Source: an uncultured Bacteroidia bacterium
Lineage (GTDB): Bacteria > Bacteroidota > Bacteroidia > Bacteroidales > Prolixibacteraceae
Direction of reading: 5' to 3'
Assembly: GCA_903918045.1 (NCBI GenBank)
Contig: CAIXCY010000225.1
Span: 42,376 to 106,375, forward strand
Length of the DNA: 64,000 nt
A program made the position numbers and the translations under genes. Of the stretch, positions 46,527-55,673 are shown in pieces; the stretch's first letter is position 1; each line of letters opens with the position of its first letter. The notes under the pieces are model-generated. The model had not been told where the DNA came from. It saw only the letters and a list, made by a program, of their open reading frames with translations, and made no database searches.

Positions 46527-47813
46527 ATGAAAACAACGCAAATTTTTTTGATGTTATTTCTTTGTCTGGTATTTATTAACCTAAATGCCCAGATTGATAT
46601 TGAAAAGAAGGTTGAAAATCAGGCTAATAACAAAGCCAATAAGAATGTCGATCAAACCATTAGTAAGGGTTTGAATACCGTTGAAGACGGAGTTAAAGGG
46701 CTATTTAAAAAGAAAAAACCCGCACCTCCGGTGGTTCAAAAGAGCGCTAAAGACACACTATCCAAAGCACAGAATCAGAAAGGACCTCAGGTTGCTGCCT
46801 CAGCCAAATCTTCCCTGACTGCTTATTCCAAATATGATTTTGTCCCAGGCGATAAAGTGCTTTTGTTTGAAGATTTCAGTCAGGATGCTGTCGGAGATTT
46901 CCCTGCACTATGGACAACCGACGTTGCAGGCGAAATTAACACCTTGAATATCGCACCCGGAAATTGGTTTAACCTGAAGAGTACGGAGGGAACTTACTGG
47001 TTTATGAAAGATATTGATTTTCCAAAGAATTTTATCATCGAATTCGATATAGTCCCCAAAAAAGGGGGGGCAAGATATGCCGCTGATTTAGTGCTATTTG
47101 GAGAAGGCAGTCATAGTGAAATGGATAAGAATGGTGATCCCGGAAATTGTGGAATACATCTAACCATTGCAAAAACCTTATGGGATACCAAAGGTTATAA
47201 AAAAGGGTCGAATGAGAAACTTACAGGATCCTCATCGCTCTACCTTGTTCAGGAAGAGAAGGTAAACCATGTTATCGTCTGGGTTCAAAACCGTCGGGTA
47301 CGGATATATCATCAGGGGGGGAAAGTCCTGGATATGCCAACCAATATTTACGAAGGGAGTAAGTTCAGTAGAATGTGTTTCAAACTATACCGGGGAGCCT
47401 CCAGTGGTTCCTACCTATCAAATATCAAAATAACAACAGCTGCTCCTGATACCCGTAATAAATTGCTCACCGAAGGAAAACTTATAACCTATGGTATTTA
47501 TTTCGATGTCAATAAAGATGAAGTAAAACCAGAATCTTACGGAACGCTCAGGGATATTGCCACAATCTTAAATGAGGTTCCAGACGTGAAGGTGAAAATT
47601 GTTGGTCATACAGACAGTGATGGAGCCGATGCAGCGAATCTTGATCTTTCGAAGCGTCGCGCAGCTTCTGTAAAAGCAGAATTGGCCTCATCGTTCGGTG
47701 TGAACGGCGATCGTCTGGTAACAGACGGTATGGGTGAAAACCAGCCTGTAGCTCCCAATGATTCTCCTGTGAATAAGGCGCTTAACAGAAGAGTCGAATT
47801 TATTAAGCTTTGA
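46527..47813 (+). CDS. OmpA-family cell-envelope protein
   Basis: The 428-residue exported protein has a signal peptide (about 1-21, ending LNAQ), a basic/Asn-rich segment, a concanavalin-like/LamG-type beta domain (about residues 110-310), and a C-terminal OmpA peptidoglycan-binding domain (ITYGIYFDVNKDEVKPES, VKIVGHTDSDG, NRRVEFIKL). It probably links the outer membrane to the cell wall. A -7 element TAGTTTTG is at 46482-46489. No partner gene is adjacent. Confidence 0.9.
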   Translation: MKTTQIFLMLFLCLVFINLNAQIDIEKKVENQANNKANKNVDQTISKGLNTVEDGVKGLFKKKKPAPPVVQKSAKDTLSKAQNQKGPQVAASAKSSLTAYSKYDFVPGDKVLLFEDFSQDAVGDFPALWTTDVAGEINTLNIAPGNWFNLKSTEGTYWFMKDIDFPKNFIIEFDIVPKKGGARYAADLVLFGEGSHSEMDKNGDPGNCGIHLTIAKTLWDTKGYKKGSNEKLTGSSSLYLVQEEKVNHVIVWVQNRRVRIYHQGGKVLDMPTNIYEGSKFSRMCFKLYRGASSGSYLSNIKITTAAPDTRNKLLTEGKLITYGIYFDVNKDEVKPESYGTLRDIATILNEVPDVKVKIVGHTDSDGADAANLDLSKRRAASVKAELASSFGVNGDRLVTDGMGENQPVAPNDSPVNKALNRRVEFIKL

Positions 47814-47822
47814 ACTCAGATT

Positions 47823-47857
47823 TAGTGAGCGCCGGACTCTGAGTCCTACCCTCACTA
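47823..47857. terminator. Possible bidirectional hairpin between ompA-like and ABC genes
   Basis: TAGTGAG (47823-47829) pairs with CTCACTA (47851-47857), enclosing GGACTC-T-GAGTCC. It lies between two convergent genes but lacks a clear T run. Confidence 0.35.
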
Positions 47858-47875
47858 TCTTAGGATCTCTCCAAA

Positions 47876-49642
47876 TCAGCTCTCCCTCTTGCCGTGCAGG
47901 AGGAGGTTTACCGCGTCGTGAAGCGATCCCGCTTTTGTAACTGCTCCCGAGTTGACAAAATAGATCTCGTCGGCATTTTCGATTGTATTGAGGCGATGGG
48001 CAATAATGATACGAGTCGTACTTTCGGGTAATTTTTTCAGAATCACTTCCAGTAATTGTTCGGTAACTGTGTCAATATTCGCTGTTGCCTCATCCAGAAT
48101 CAGAAGCTCCGGTTTGCGTAATACAGCCCGGATAAAAGCAATAAGCTGCTTTTGTCCCAGGCTGATACCATCGCCTGAAGATTTTATTTCGGCTGTTAAT
48201 CCACCGTCAAACCGTTCAAGTAAACCATCCAAACCTGATTCTGTTAAGATTTCAGCCAGACTGTCATTCGAAATATCCTTAAGCTGACTATTTCCGTAAA
48301 GAATATTATCACGGATTGTTCCGCTGAACAGAAACGGTTCCTGCAGGATAAAGCCGATTTTGGAACTGCGTGTTTCAATATCCATCGATCGGATATCCAC
48401 ACCATTAAGGATTACTTTCCCGGAGGTAGGGTCGTAAAGCCGCGACATCAATGAGGCAGTGGTTGTTTTCCCCCCTCCTGTTGGACCAACAAAGGCGTAG
48501 GTTTTTCCACGTTCGAGGTCAAAACTTACATTCTTTAAAATTTCATTTCCGGGGATGTATGAAAATGAAACATCCCGAAAGGACATTAGACAGCAAGTAT
48601 CTTCTTTTACCGGCGTTTCAATAACTTTGAGGTTGTTTTCAAGAACCAGTATGGAGGAGATCCTGTCCCAGCCAGCAAGGGCTACCTGAAAGTTCGCCCA
48701 CAGTGCGGCAATTTGGCGCAATGGATTATAGAATTGTGCAATGTATCCCAAAAAACTGATTAGTAATCCGATAGAAAACTGTCCTGCGGCAATCAGTGAA
48801 ATGCCAAAGGTAAGCACGACCATTTGTCCGATGGTCGACGAAAATCCGTAAACGGGGGTAAACATATTGTTTGCAATTCCTGCTTTAACCGCTGTATGGT
48901 AGTTTTCGGTGTTAACTTCGTCAAACCGCTGACGGAAATAATCACGACGGTTAAAGGCTACGATAACCTTGAAGTTATTCAGGCTCTCCTGGATTTCGGC
49001 GCTCAGGCTACCCGTGCTGCGCATATTCCCTGAGTTTCGGTTTTTCACCCAGGGTGAGATACTGCGTGTAAAGATCCATAAAACAAGCGCCGGAGCAAGA
49101 GCCGCCAATCCAAGCTTGAAATTTATCGATAGTAAAAAGATTCCGGCCCCTAACATCGTGAAGATGCTGCTCATAAACTGAACAAGCGACTGTGAAAAGA
49201 ACATATTGATCTTGTCTGTATCGTTGTTTACCCGCGATATAAGGTCGCCGGCTTTGTTCTGATTGAAGAAATCAATGGGAAGGTCCTGAAGTTTATTAAA
49301 TATTGTATTCCGTAAATTAAACAACATCCGTTGACCTACGCGTCCCATTAATTGGGTCTGGGTATAGCCACTAACTAAAGCCAGCGAAAAAACGGCAAAT
49401 AAAATAATGGAATACCGAATCACCCCTTCGTAATGTTTGGTAACCACAAAGTTGTCTACCGCATGTCCCATCAGATAGGGGGCCACAAGGTTGAGTCCGG
49501 CATTGATGAAAATGAAAAACATCGCAATATAGAGGTTGTTTCGTTCCTCGCCCATCAATGACATCAACCGTTTGAGGGTGGTCTTTGTACTGACTTTATC
49601 GTTGTATTTGGGTCCCTTATTCAGGTTAAGATTATAGTTCAT
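47876..49642 (-). CDS. ABC exporter half-transporter, subunit with altered signature motif
   Basis: The 588-residue protein has six N-terminal membrane helices (about 35-320) and a C-terminal ATPase domain: Walker A GPTGGGKT, Q-loop FILQEP, Walker B LLILDEATANID with the catalytic Glu present, and H-loop AHRLNT. The signature reads ISLGQ instead of LSGGQ. The ATG at 49640-49642 overlaps the end of the upstream half-transporter by 11 bp, so the two are translated together and form a heterodimer. Substrate unknown (drug/lipid-type exporter family). Confidence 0.93.
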   Translation of the reverse strand: MNYNLNLNKGPKYNDKVSTKTTLKRLMSLMGEERNNLYIAMFFIFINAGLNLVAPYLMGHAVDNFVVTKHYEGVIRYSIILFAVFSLALVSGYTQTQLMGRVGQRMLFNLRNTIFNKLQDLPIDFFNQNKAGDLISRVNNDTDKINMFFSQSLVQFMSSIFTMLGAGIFLLSINFKLGLAALAPALVLWIFTRSISPWVKNRNSGNMRSTGSLSAEIQESLNNFKVIVAFNRRDYFRQRFDEVNTENYHTAVKAGIANNMFTPVYGFSSTIGQMVVLTFGISLIAAGQFSIGLLISFLGYIAQFYNPLRQIAALWANFQVALAGWDRISSILVLENNLKVIETPVKEDTCCLMSFRDVSFSYIPGNEILKNVSFDLERGKTYAFVGPTGGGKTTTASLMSRLYDPTSGKVILNGVDIRSMDIETRSSKIGFILQEPFLFSGTIRDNILYGNSQLKDISNDSLAEILTESGLDGLLERFDGGLTAEIKSSGDGISLGQKQLIAFIRAVLRKPELLILDEATANIDTVTEQLLEVILKKLPESTTRIIIAHRLNTIENADEIYFVNSGAVTKAGSLHDAVNLLLHGKRES

Positions 49643-51383
49643 AGTGATTTGTGCTGCGTTGAGAATTGAAAATCTGAACATATTCAGGACTTGTTTCCAT
49701 AAGCGAATCGTGCGTTCCGCTTGCAAGAATCTCGCCCTCCTCCAAGAGGATGATTTGTCCGTAACTGATCACCGAGGCAATCTTTTGTGTAACAGATAAA
49801 AGAGTAATTCCTGGATAATTACGGGTCACATTGTCCAGGATTTTTTGCTCAGTCTGGCTGTCAACCCGCGCTGTAAAGTCGTCGAGTAACAAAATTTTAG
49901 GATTAAGGGCCAATGCGCGGGCAAGCATTATGCGTTGTTTCTGTCCCCCCGACAAGCTGGTTCCCCGTTCGCTCACAATCGTATCCAGTCCTTGAGGCAA
50001 CGAATCAATGAAATCGTTTAGTTCCGAAGTTTGAATCGCTTTTACAAGGGATTCATCGGTAACCTTTTCGTTGAAGGCGATGTTTTCACGAAGACTCATA
50101 TTGAATATTACGCTATCCTGAAATACAAACCCTATCTGATGTTGAAAAGTTTCCTTATTGTATTTGTTAATGTCGATCCCATCGAACAGGATGCTTCCCC
50201 CGGAAGGTCGTATAAGACCGGTTAATAAATGCAATAACTGCGTTTTCCCGGCAGCTGTTGGGCCAATAACTGCCGTCCTTGTGCCTGGCTGCAGGATAAG
50301 CGAAACATCTTTCAATGCTGGTTTATCACCATAAATCACCGATATATTTTGCATTTCGATAGTCCCTTCCAGCGGCGTATCCAACGTGCCGGTATCACGC
50401 GTCTCTTCAGCATCCAGGACCAGACAGATGCGGCCATAGGCAACTGAAGCCTGCACCACAAAATTGCTTATGAACCCGATGATTATAATCGGAAAAATAA
50501 GGATCACAAGGTAGGAGGAGAATGCAGCAAAATCACCTAACGACATTGTCCCATTTATTACATAATGTCCTCCAAGTGCAAGAATGACCAACGATGCCAT
50601 GTTTGCCACGAAAACAACGATGGGTATCAGGGTGGCAAAAAGTTTCAGAATTGATATGCTCAGATTCTTAGCCTGCGTATTGGCATCCAGAAATTTGTTG
50701 TATTCCAGCATTTGAGAATTCAACACCCGGATTAGGGCAGCACCCAAAATACTTTCATTGATAATTTTATTGAGCCAGTCGATCACTTCACGACTTTTCT
50801 TGAACAGGACTCCCACTTTTCGGAAAACAAAGAAAAATGCTCCAATAATAATCGGAATGATCAGTAATACCCATAAGGCCAGCTTCCAGTCTATGGAGAT
50901 CAAAAGAATACTGGCGCCAATGATTATAAAAATGGAGGAGGCAAGTGAAACGATTGCCATTGAGACAAAGAGTTTCACTGAATCGATATCCGAAGTAAGA
51001 TTGGTCAATAACTTTGAAGGATTAGCCTCCTGAATAAAGGCATAACTCTGTCGTGATATTTTATCCGCCAGTTTAGTCCTCAAATCCCGTGCTACCCTTT
51101 CTGATGCATACGTTTGCAGGATACCCTGCAGAAAAGTAAAAATAAAAATGATAGTAGCCGCTGTCAGAAATCCAATGAGGATTTTGTGATACGAAAAAAC
51201 ACCTTTCGTGAAATCATCAATGCCTGATGAGATAAGTTTTGGAATAACCAGGTTTACGGCATTACTCAGCAATGCAAATCCAATAAGGCTGAAAATCATC
51301 AGCTTGTATGGCTTCAGTACGCTGAATATATTGGGCTTTTTCGGTTTTCCACCCGGTGTATGTTGTCTTGATCTTTTTGTCAT
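49632..51383 (-). CDS. ABC exporter half-transporter, subunit with degenerate Walker B
   Basis: The 583-residue partner has six membrane helices and an ATPase domain with Walker A GPTAAGKT, a canonical LSGGQ signature, and Walker B ILLLDD in which the catalytic Glu is replaced by Asp; the H-loop reads SVTQKI, without His. Together with the altered signature of the other subunit this defines one degenerate and one complete ATP site, the pattern of TM287/288-type heterodimeric exporters. The ATG at 51381-51383 is used. A perfect -7 element TAACTTTG (minus strand, 51423-51416) precedes it. It is divergent from the AsmA-like gene. Confidence 0.93.
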   Translation of the reverse strand: MTKRSRQHTPGGKPKKPNIFSVLKPYKLMIFSLIGFALLSNAVNLVIPKLISSGIDDFTKGVFSYHKILIGFLTAATIIFIFTFLQGILQTYASERVARDLRTKLADKISRQSYAFIQEANPSKLLTNLTSDIDSVKLFVSMAIVSLASSIFIIIGASILLISIDWKLALWVLLIIPIIIGAFFFVFRKVGVLFKKSREVIDWLNKIINESILGAALIRVLNSQMLEYNKFLDANTQAKNLSISILKLFATLIPIVVFVANMASLVILALGGHYVINGTMSLGDFAAFSSYLVILIFPIIIIGFISNFVVQASVAYGRICLVLDAEETRDTGTLDTPLEGTIEMQNISVIYGDKPALKDVSLILQPGTRTAVIGPTAAGKTQLLHLLTGLIRPSGGSILFDGIDINKYNKETFQHQIGFVFQDSVIFNMSLRENIAFNEKVTDESLVKAIQTSELNDFIDSLPQGLDTIVSERGTSLSGGQKQRIMLARALALNPKILLLDDFTARVDSQTEQKILDNVTRNYPGITLLSVTQKIASVISYGQIILLEEGEILASGTHDSLMETSPEYVQIFNSQRSTNHYEL

Positions 51384-51415
51384 CTTAATTAAAGCTGTTT
51401 CAAAATTTGAAGATG

Positions 51416-51423
51416 CAAAGTTA
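51416..51423 (-). promoter_or_regulatory. -7 element of the ABC exporter operon
   Basis: CAAAGTTA reads TAACTTTG on the minus strand, 33 bp before the ATG; a TTTG at 51450-51447 lies 23 bases further upstream, slightly beyond the usual 19-21. Confidence 0.5.
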
Positions 51424-51481
51424 ATCGCTCCTAAAGAATATAGCTTCAAAATTATTGTATCTTTAAAAAACAAATTTATCA

Positions 51482-53608
51482 ATGATGAGAAGGTTTCTTA
51501 AGATTATCGCGATTTATGTAATTCCGGCAGTTATAGTTCTGGTTATTATTTCATTAGTGGCGCTCCCGCACTTTGCCAAAAAATACATTAATGACCATGG
51601 GAAAGAATATACTAACCGTAAGCTTGCTGTGGATCAGATTCGGATTGACTATTTCAGTGCAACTCTCGGAGTTATCGGCTTTAAGATGTTTGAGGCTGAT
51701 GAGCATCAGACATTTGTCGCTTTTGATACCCTTTCGGTGAAAATCAACCCCTTTCGGCTCCTCTCTTCAGAATTGAATATTAAACAAATCCGGTTGGTCA
51801 AACCTGAAGTGACAATTATCCGTAACGATACGGTCTTTAATTTTGATGATATAATAGCCTTCATTAAATCAAAGCCAAAGGCTGAACCTGATAAAAAAAG
51901 TGGAAAACAATTTAAATATGTGCTCCAAAATATTTCACTTGAAAAGGGAATCCTGACTTTTAATGATAAAGGGGCCAACTATAGCAATGTCATGAAGGAT
52001 CTTGGGTTTGCCATTCCGTATATTAGCTATAACCAGGATGAGATCAGTAAGGTAGGACTCAAATTTCACTTTGAAAATGGGGGTTTCCTCCAGGCAAATG
52101 CCGACTATAAACAGAAAAAAGGGGAGTATGTTGCAGATTTTGAAGTCACGCGGTTGGATATCGCTCCCTTTCTCCCTTATACAAAAGATTATTTCAGGTT
52201 GAAAAGTATTAACGGTTTAATTGACGGAGAATTTCATTTAAATGGAAATATTGGCAAACTTGACTCAATAGCACTAAATTGTGATGCAAAGGTGGCTGAC
52301 TTTGCAGCAACAGATCCTGCGGGGATTAAGGTTTTGGGGGCAAAACAAGGCCATGTTGTGATGCAAAATTCTTATCCTATGAAGTTTGATTTTAACTTTG
52401 AGAAACTTGCCTTAACTGAGCCCTATCTCTTTTTTGAGATGAAAGATTCAACCAATAATTTTCTCAGGCTTATGGTAGAGAGTAAAACTTCCGGCGATCC
52501 ATTTACCTATTACTATAAAATTAGCCATTTCACGATCGAAAACGGGCTGGTCGATTTTCGCGATAATACCCATTCAGAACCATTTAATTATCATTTCGAT
52601 CAGATATCGCTCAATCTGGATTCTATTTCTTCAGCTTCCAAATGGCTAAACGCTTATGCATCAGCACGGCTAAACAGTCATGGGAAACTAAAGGCACAGT
52701 TGGGAATCAACCCCTCCGATCCGTATGAGTTGAAACTTGATTATGTTTTGACTAATTTCGTGTTAAGTGACCTCAGTATTTATTCCACGTATTATGTAGG
52801 ATTCCCGATAATCCTTGGAAATATGTATTACAAGGGGAAGACAGTAATCAGGGCCAAACAGATTGAAAGCGAGAATAAGCTCATTATCCGAAACGCCAAA
52901 CTTGGGAAGAAGAGTGGTGGTCTAATGAATATTCCATTGAAACTGGCGCTATACCTGTTGAAAGACGTGCATGGAGATGTCGCGCTCGATATTCCACTGA
53001 CAGGTGATCTAAAAGATCCAAAAACAAAAATTGGAAAGCTTGTCTGGCAGGTCGTTAAAAACGTATTTACAAAGATTGTCGCTTCCCCTTTCAGGGCGCT
53101 TTCGGGGCTGATGGGTGTTGACCCGGATGAAATCAAGGGAATCCAGTTTAATTATGCCGATACGACATTAACGGAACGTCATTTAAAACGGATCAGGCTC
53201 TTTACCGAACTCGAAAAGAAGAAGCCTGACATGAAAATTGAAATGGCCTATTATAATGACGCAGGTCTTGAAAAGCAGGAGATTGCTGTCAATGAAGCGG
53301 GTAAAATCTATAGTGCAGCAACAGGCACCGATTTTAAAAAGGAGAACGGTAAACTTTTAGCCTTCATTGCCCAAAAACTAAACTCTGACACCACCACCCT
53401 GGTTGCCGGCAGCATTCGGCTGATCGGAAATCAAAAGCTCGATTCGTTGCAGGCAAATTATGCTCAAAAACGGATCAGGAAGATAGAAGAGGCACTGCTA
53501 AAGGTAGATAGTGCCTCGAAAATCCGTGTGCTTATTCCCAACAGGGAGGCCCCTGAGAATGTGGGTAGCAGACCGGTATTCGAATTGAAATGTTCGGTCG
53601 AGGAGTAA
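51482..53608 (+). CDS. AsmA/DUF748-like envelope protein
   Basis: The 708-residue protein has one N-terminal membrane helix (about residues 8-30) and a long periplasmic region of AsmA/DUF748 type (KKYINDHGKEYTNRKLAVDQIRIDYFSATLGVIGF, repeated beta-strand units, and the DUF748 Leu-Asp-Ile-Pro-Leu-Thr-Gly-Asp-Leu motif near residue 500). A C-terminal helical segment resembles that of DUF748 proteins. AsmA-like proteins form lipid-transport bridges between the two membranes. It is divergent from the ABC exporter genes with 98 bp between starts. Confidence 0.85.
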   Translation: MMRRFLKIIAIYVIPAVIVLVIISLVALPHFAKKYINDHGKEYTNRKLAVDQIRIDYFSATLGVIGFKMFEADEHQTFVAFDTLSVKINPFRLLSSELNIKQIRLVKPEVTIIRNDTVFNFDDIIAFIKSKPKAEPDKKSGKQFKYVLQNISLEKGILTFNDKGANYSNVMKDLGFAIPYISYNQDEISKVGLKFHFENGGFLQANADYKQKKGEYVADFEVTRLDIAPFLPYTKDYFRLKSINGLIDGEFHLNGNIGKLDSIALNCDAKVADFAATDPAGIKVLGAKQGHVVMQNSYPMKFDFNFEKLALTEPYLFFEMKDSTNNFLRLMVESKTSGDPFTYYYKISHFTIENGLVDFRDNTHSEPFNYHFDQISLNLDSISSASKWLNAYASARLNSHGKLKAQLGINPSDPYELKLDYVLTNFVLSDLSIYSTYYVGFPIILGNMYYKGKTVIRAKQIESENKLIIRNAKLGKKSGGLMNIPLKLALYLLKDVHGDVALDIPLTGDLKDPKTKIGKLVWQVVKNVFTKIVASPFRALSGLMGVDPDEIKGIQFNYADTTLTERHLKRIRLFTELEKKKPDMKIEMAYYNDAGLEKQEIAVNEAGKIYSAATGTDFKKENGKLLAFIAQKLNSDTTTLVAGSIRLIGNQKLDSLQANYAQKRIRKIEEALLKVDSASKIRVLIPNREAPENVGSRPVFELKCSVEE

Positions 53609-53707
53609 TTTGAACGACAGACGACAAATTCATTGATTGTTAAACCTTTTTTTTCATAATTTACGAATTGTATCTATAACCTAATTTTCACCCATAAATC
53701 CTGAATC

Positions 53708-55663
53708 ATGAATAGGTTCCTGTTTTTTTTAGTGATGGGATTCGGAGCTATTCCGTTAGCCTTTTCGACCCCTGTACATACCCTGATCTCTAAAGCCGGA
53801 TCATCGGCACAGTTTGCAAAAGCCGACTATCTTGCCATTTTTGACAGTACAAAAGTGCAAATGCAGGAGAGCGGACTGAGTTTTTATTCAGAGCATCAGC
53901 TCATCAAAATTCTCACACCGGCAGGAGGGAAGCATTTCAATGTTTTTAAATATGATTATGACCCCCTCTCTGCGTTTGTAGAAATAGAAAAGATCATTAT
54001 CTACTATAAAAACGGGAAGGAACGGGAGTTGACCCTTAAGGATGAAATAGATTACCCCGCGCCGGCAGGAACAATTTTATGGGGGGCGCGTCAGAAAATG
54101 ACGGAACTTGGACGGCTTGAAGCGGGTGATGCTTTCGAAGTCTTTGTCACTAAAAAAGGGTTTACCTATGCCTTGCTCGATCAGCAAAGCGACGATGAAA
54201 AATATATCCCTCCAATGAAGGGACACTTTTACGATATTGTCCCTTTTTGGTCTGATTCACCGGAACTTTTAAAGGTGTATCAGGTTTCAATACCTAATTC
54301 AAAAACGGTTAACTATCAGGTTTATAATGGGAAATTGAACGTGTCAACGGTTAAGGGTGCCGAAAATACAGTATACACATTCTCACTTTTAAAAATTATG
54401 CCCGTCACCCCGGAACCAGGGATGGTTGCCTTATCCGATGTTGCACCGAAGTTGCTGATCTCTACCTCCCCCAACTGGGAAGCAAAATCAAAATGGTTTT
54501 ACAAGGTTAATGAAGATTACGGAAGTTTTAAATCGACCCCGGAAATCGATCAGAAAGTTAAAGAGATTCTGAAAGGGGCCGGTTCCGAGCTTGATTCGGT
54601 GAGCCGTCTTACCCATTGGGTGGCTGATGAACTGAGATATCTGGGACTCTCAATGGGCAAAGGGGAAGGATTCACCCTGCATCGGGGAAGCATGGATTTT
54701 CTGGACCGGTGCGGGGTTTGCAAAGACAAGGCTGGAATGCTCGTGACAATGCTCCGCTCAGCTGGTTTTGAGGCATACCCTTCGATGACAATGGCAGGAT
54801 CGCGCATTGACCGGATTCCTGCCGATCAGTTTAACCATTCTGTTGTAGTGGTGAAACTTTCAGACGGAAAACTCCATCCGCTTGATCCTACTTGGGTACC
54901 TTTTGTACGGGAATTATGGTCCAGCGCTGAACAACAGCAAAACTACCTGCCAGGTATTCCGGGGGGATCAGACCTGCTCGAAACTCCGGTTTCCGCTCCA
55001 CAAAACCATTATGTTAAAATATATGCCACCTCCGAGTTGAATAAAGGGGGGACACTTACCGGTGAAATTTCGGTTACGGCCGAGGGACAATCCGACGCCA
55101 GCCTTCGCAGAATGTTTAGCGGTTCCTTTAAAGCGTTATGGAAAAACAACCTGGAAAATGAATTGCTGAAAATTTCACCCCAGGCAATGATCGTGAAAAG
55201 TTCTTTCGGAGATGACCCCTATAATTACATGGCTGGTCCTATTAGCCTAACAATAAGCTATATAATACCTGATTATGCAACGGTTGCCAACCATTCAATT
55301 GTATTTACACCAATGGCGGGAACCAGCATCTTCCTAAGTGCAATGCGACATCTGATGGCTGATGTTACTGCCGATATAAAGTTGTTCCCTTTCCGTGACG
55401 GATGTTCCAGAAGTATTGAAATAACCGATAAAACAACCCTTCCAGCTGGTTTTAAATTATCCTGGACACCAACAATCAGTAAGGTAGCGGGAACAGGCGC
55501 CACCTTTGAAGGAGCCTTTACGTTGACCGGAAACCAACTTTTACTTAATGAACGGGCGGATTTCAATAAGCGGATCTATGCCCCCGAAGATTGGCCATCT
55601 TATCGAAACGCAGTAAAAATGCAGAAGGCAATCGCAGAAAACCCGGTTATCCTAACTTTGTAA
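53708..55663 (+). CDS. DUF3857 and transglutaminase-domain exported protein
   Basis: The 651-residue protein has a signal peptide (about 1-20), an N-terminal DUF3857 domain (about 40-240), a transglutaminase-like domain (about 265-430) and a C-terminal beta-sandwich DUF. The catalytic triad is visible: Cys in DRCGVCKDKAGML, His in FNHSVVVV, Asp in LHPLDPTWVPF. The activity could be peptidase or transamidase. The next gene, starting 10 bp after the stop, is a paralogous partner. Confidence 0.9.
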   Translation: MNRFLFFLVMGFGAIPLAFSTPVHTLISKAGSSAQFAKADYLAIFDSTKVQMQESGLSFYSEHQLIKILTPAGGKHFNVFKYDYDPLSAFVEIEKIIIYYKNGKERELTLKDEIDYPAPAGTILWGARQKMTELGRLEAGDAFEVFVTKKGFTYALLDQQSDDEKYIPPMKGHFYDIVPFWSDSPELLKVYQVSIPNSKTVNYQVYNGKLNVSTVKGAENTVYTFSLLKIMPVTPEPGMVALSDVAPKLLISTSPNWEAKSKWFYKVNEDYGSFKSTPEIDQKVKEILKGAGSELDSVSRLTHWVADELRYLGLSMGKGEGFTLHRGSMDFLDRCGVCKDKAGMLVTMLRSAGFEAYPSMTMAGSRIDRIPADQFNHSVVVVKLSDGKLHPLDPTWVPFVRELWSSAEQQQNYLPGIPGGSDLLETPVSAPQNHYVKIYATSELNKGGTLTGEISVTAEGQSDASLRRMFSGSFKALWKNNLENELLKISPQAMIVKSSFGDDPYNYMAGPISLTISYIIPDYATVANHSIVFTPMAGTSIFLSAMRHLMADVTADIKLFPFRDGCSRSIEITDKTTLPAGFKLSWTPTISKVAGTGATFEGAFTLTGNQLLLNERADFNKRIYAPEDWPSYRNAVKMQKAIAENPVILTL

Positions 55664-55673
55664 AGTGAAAAAT

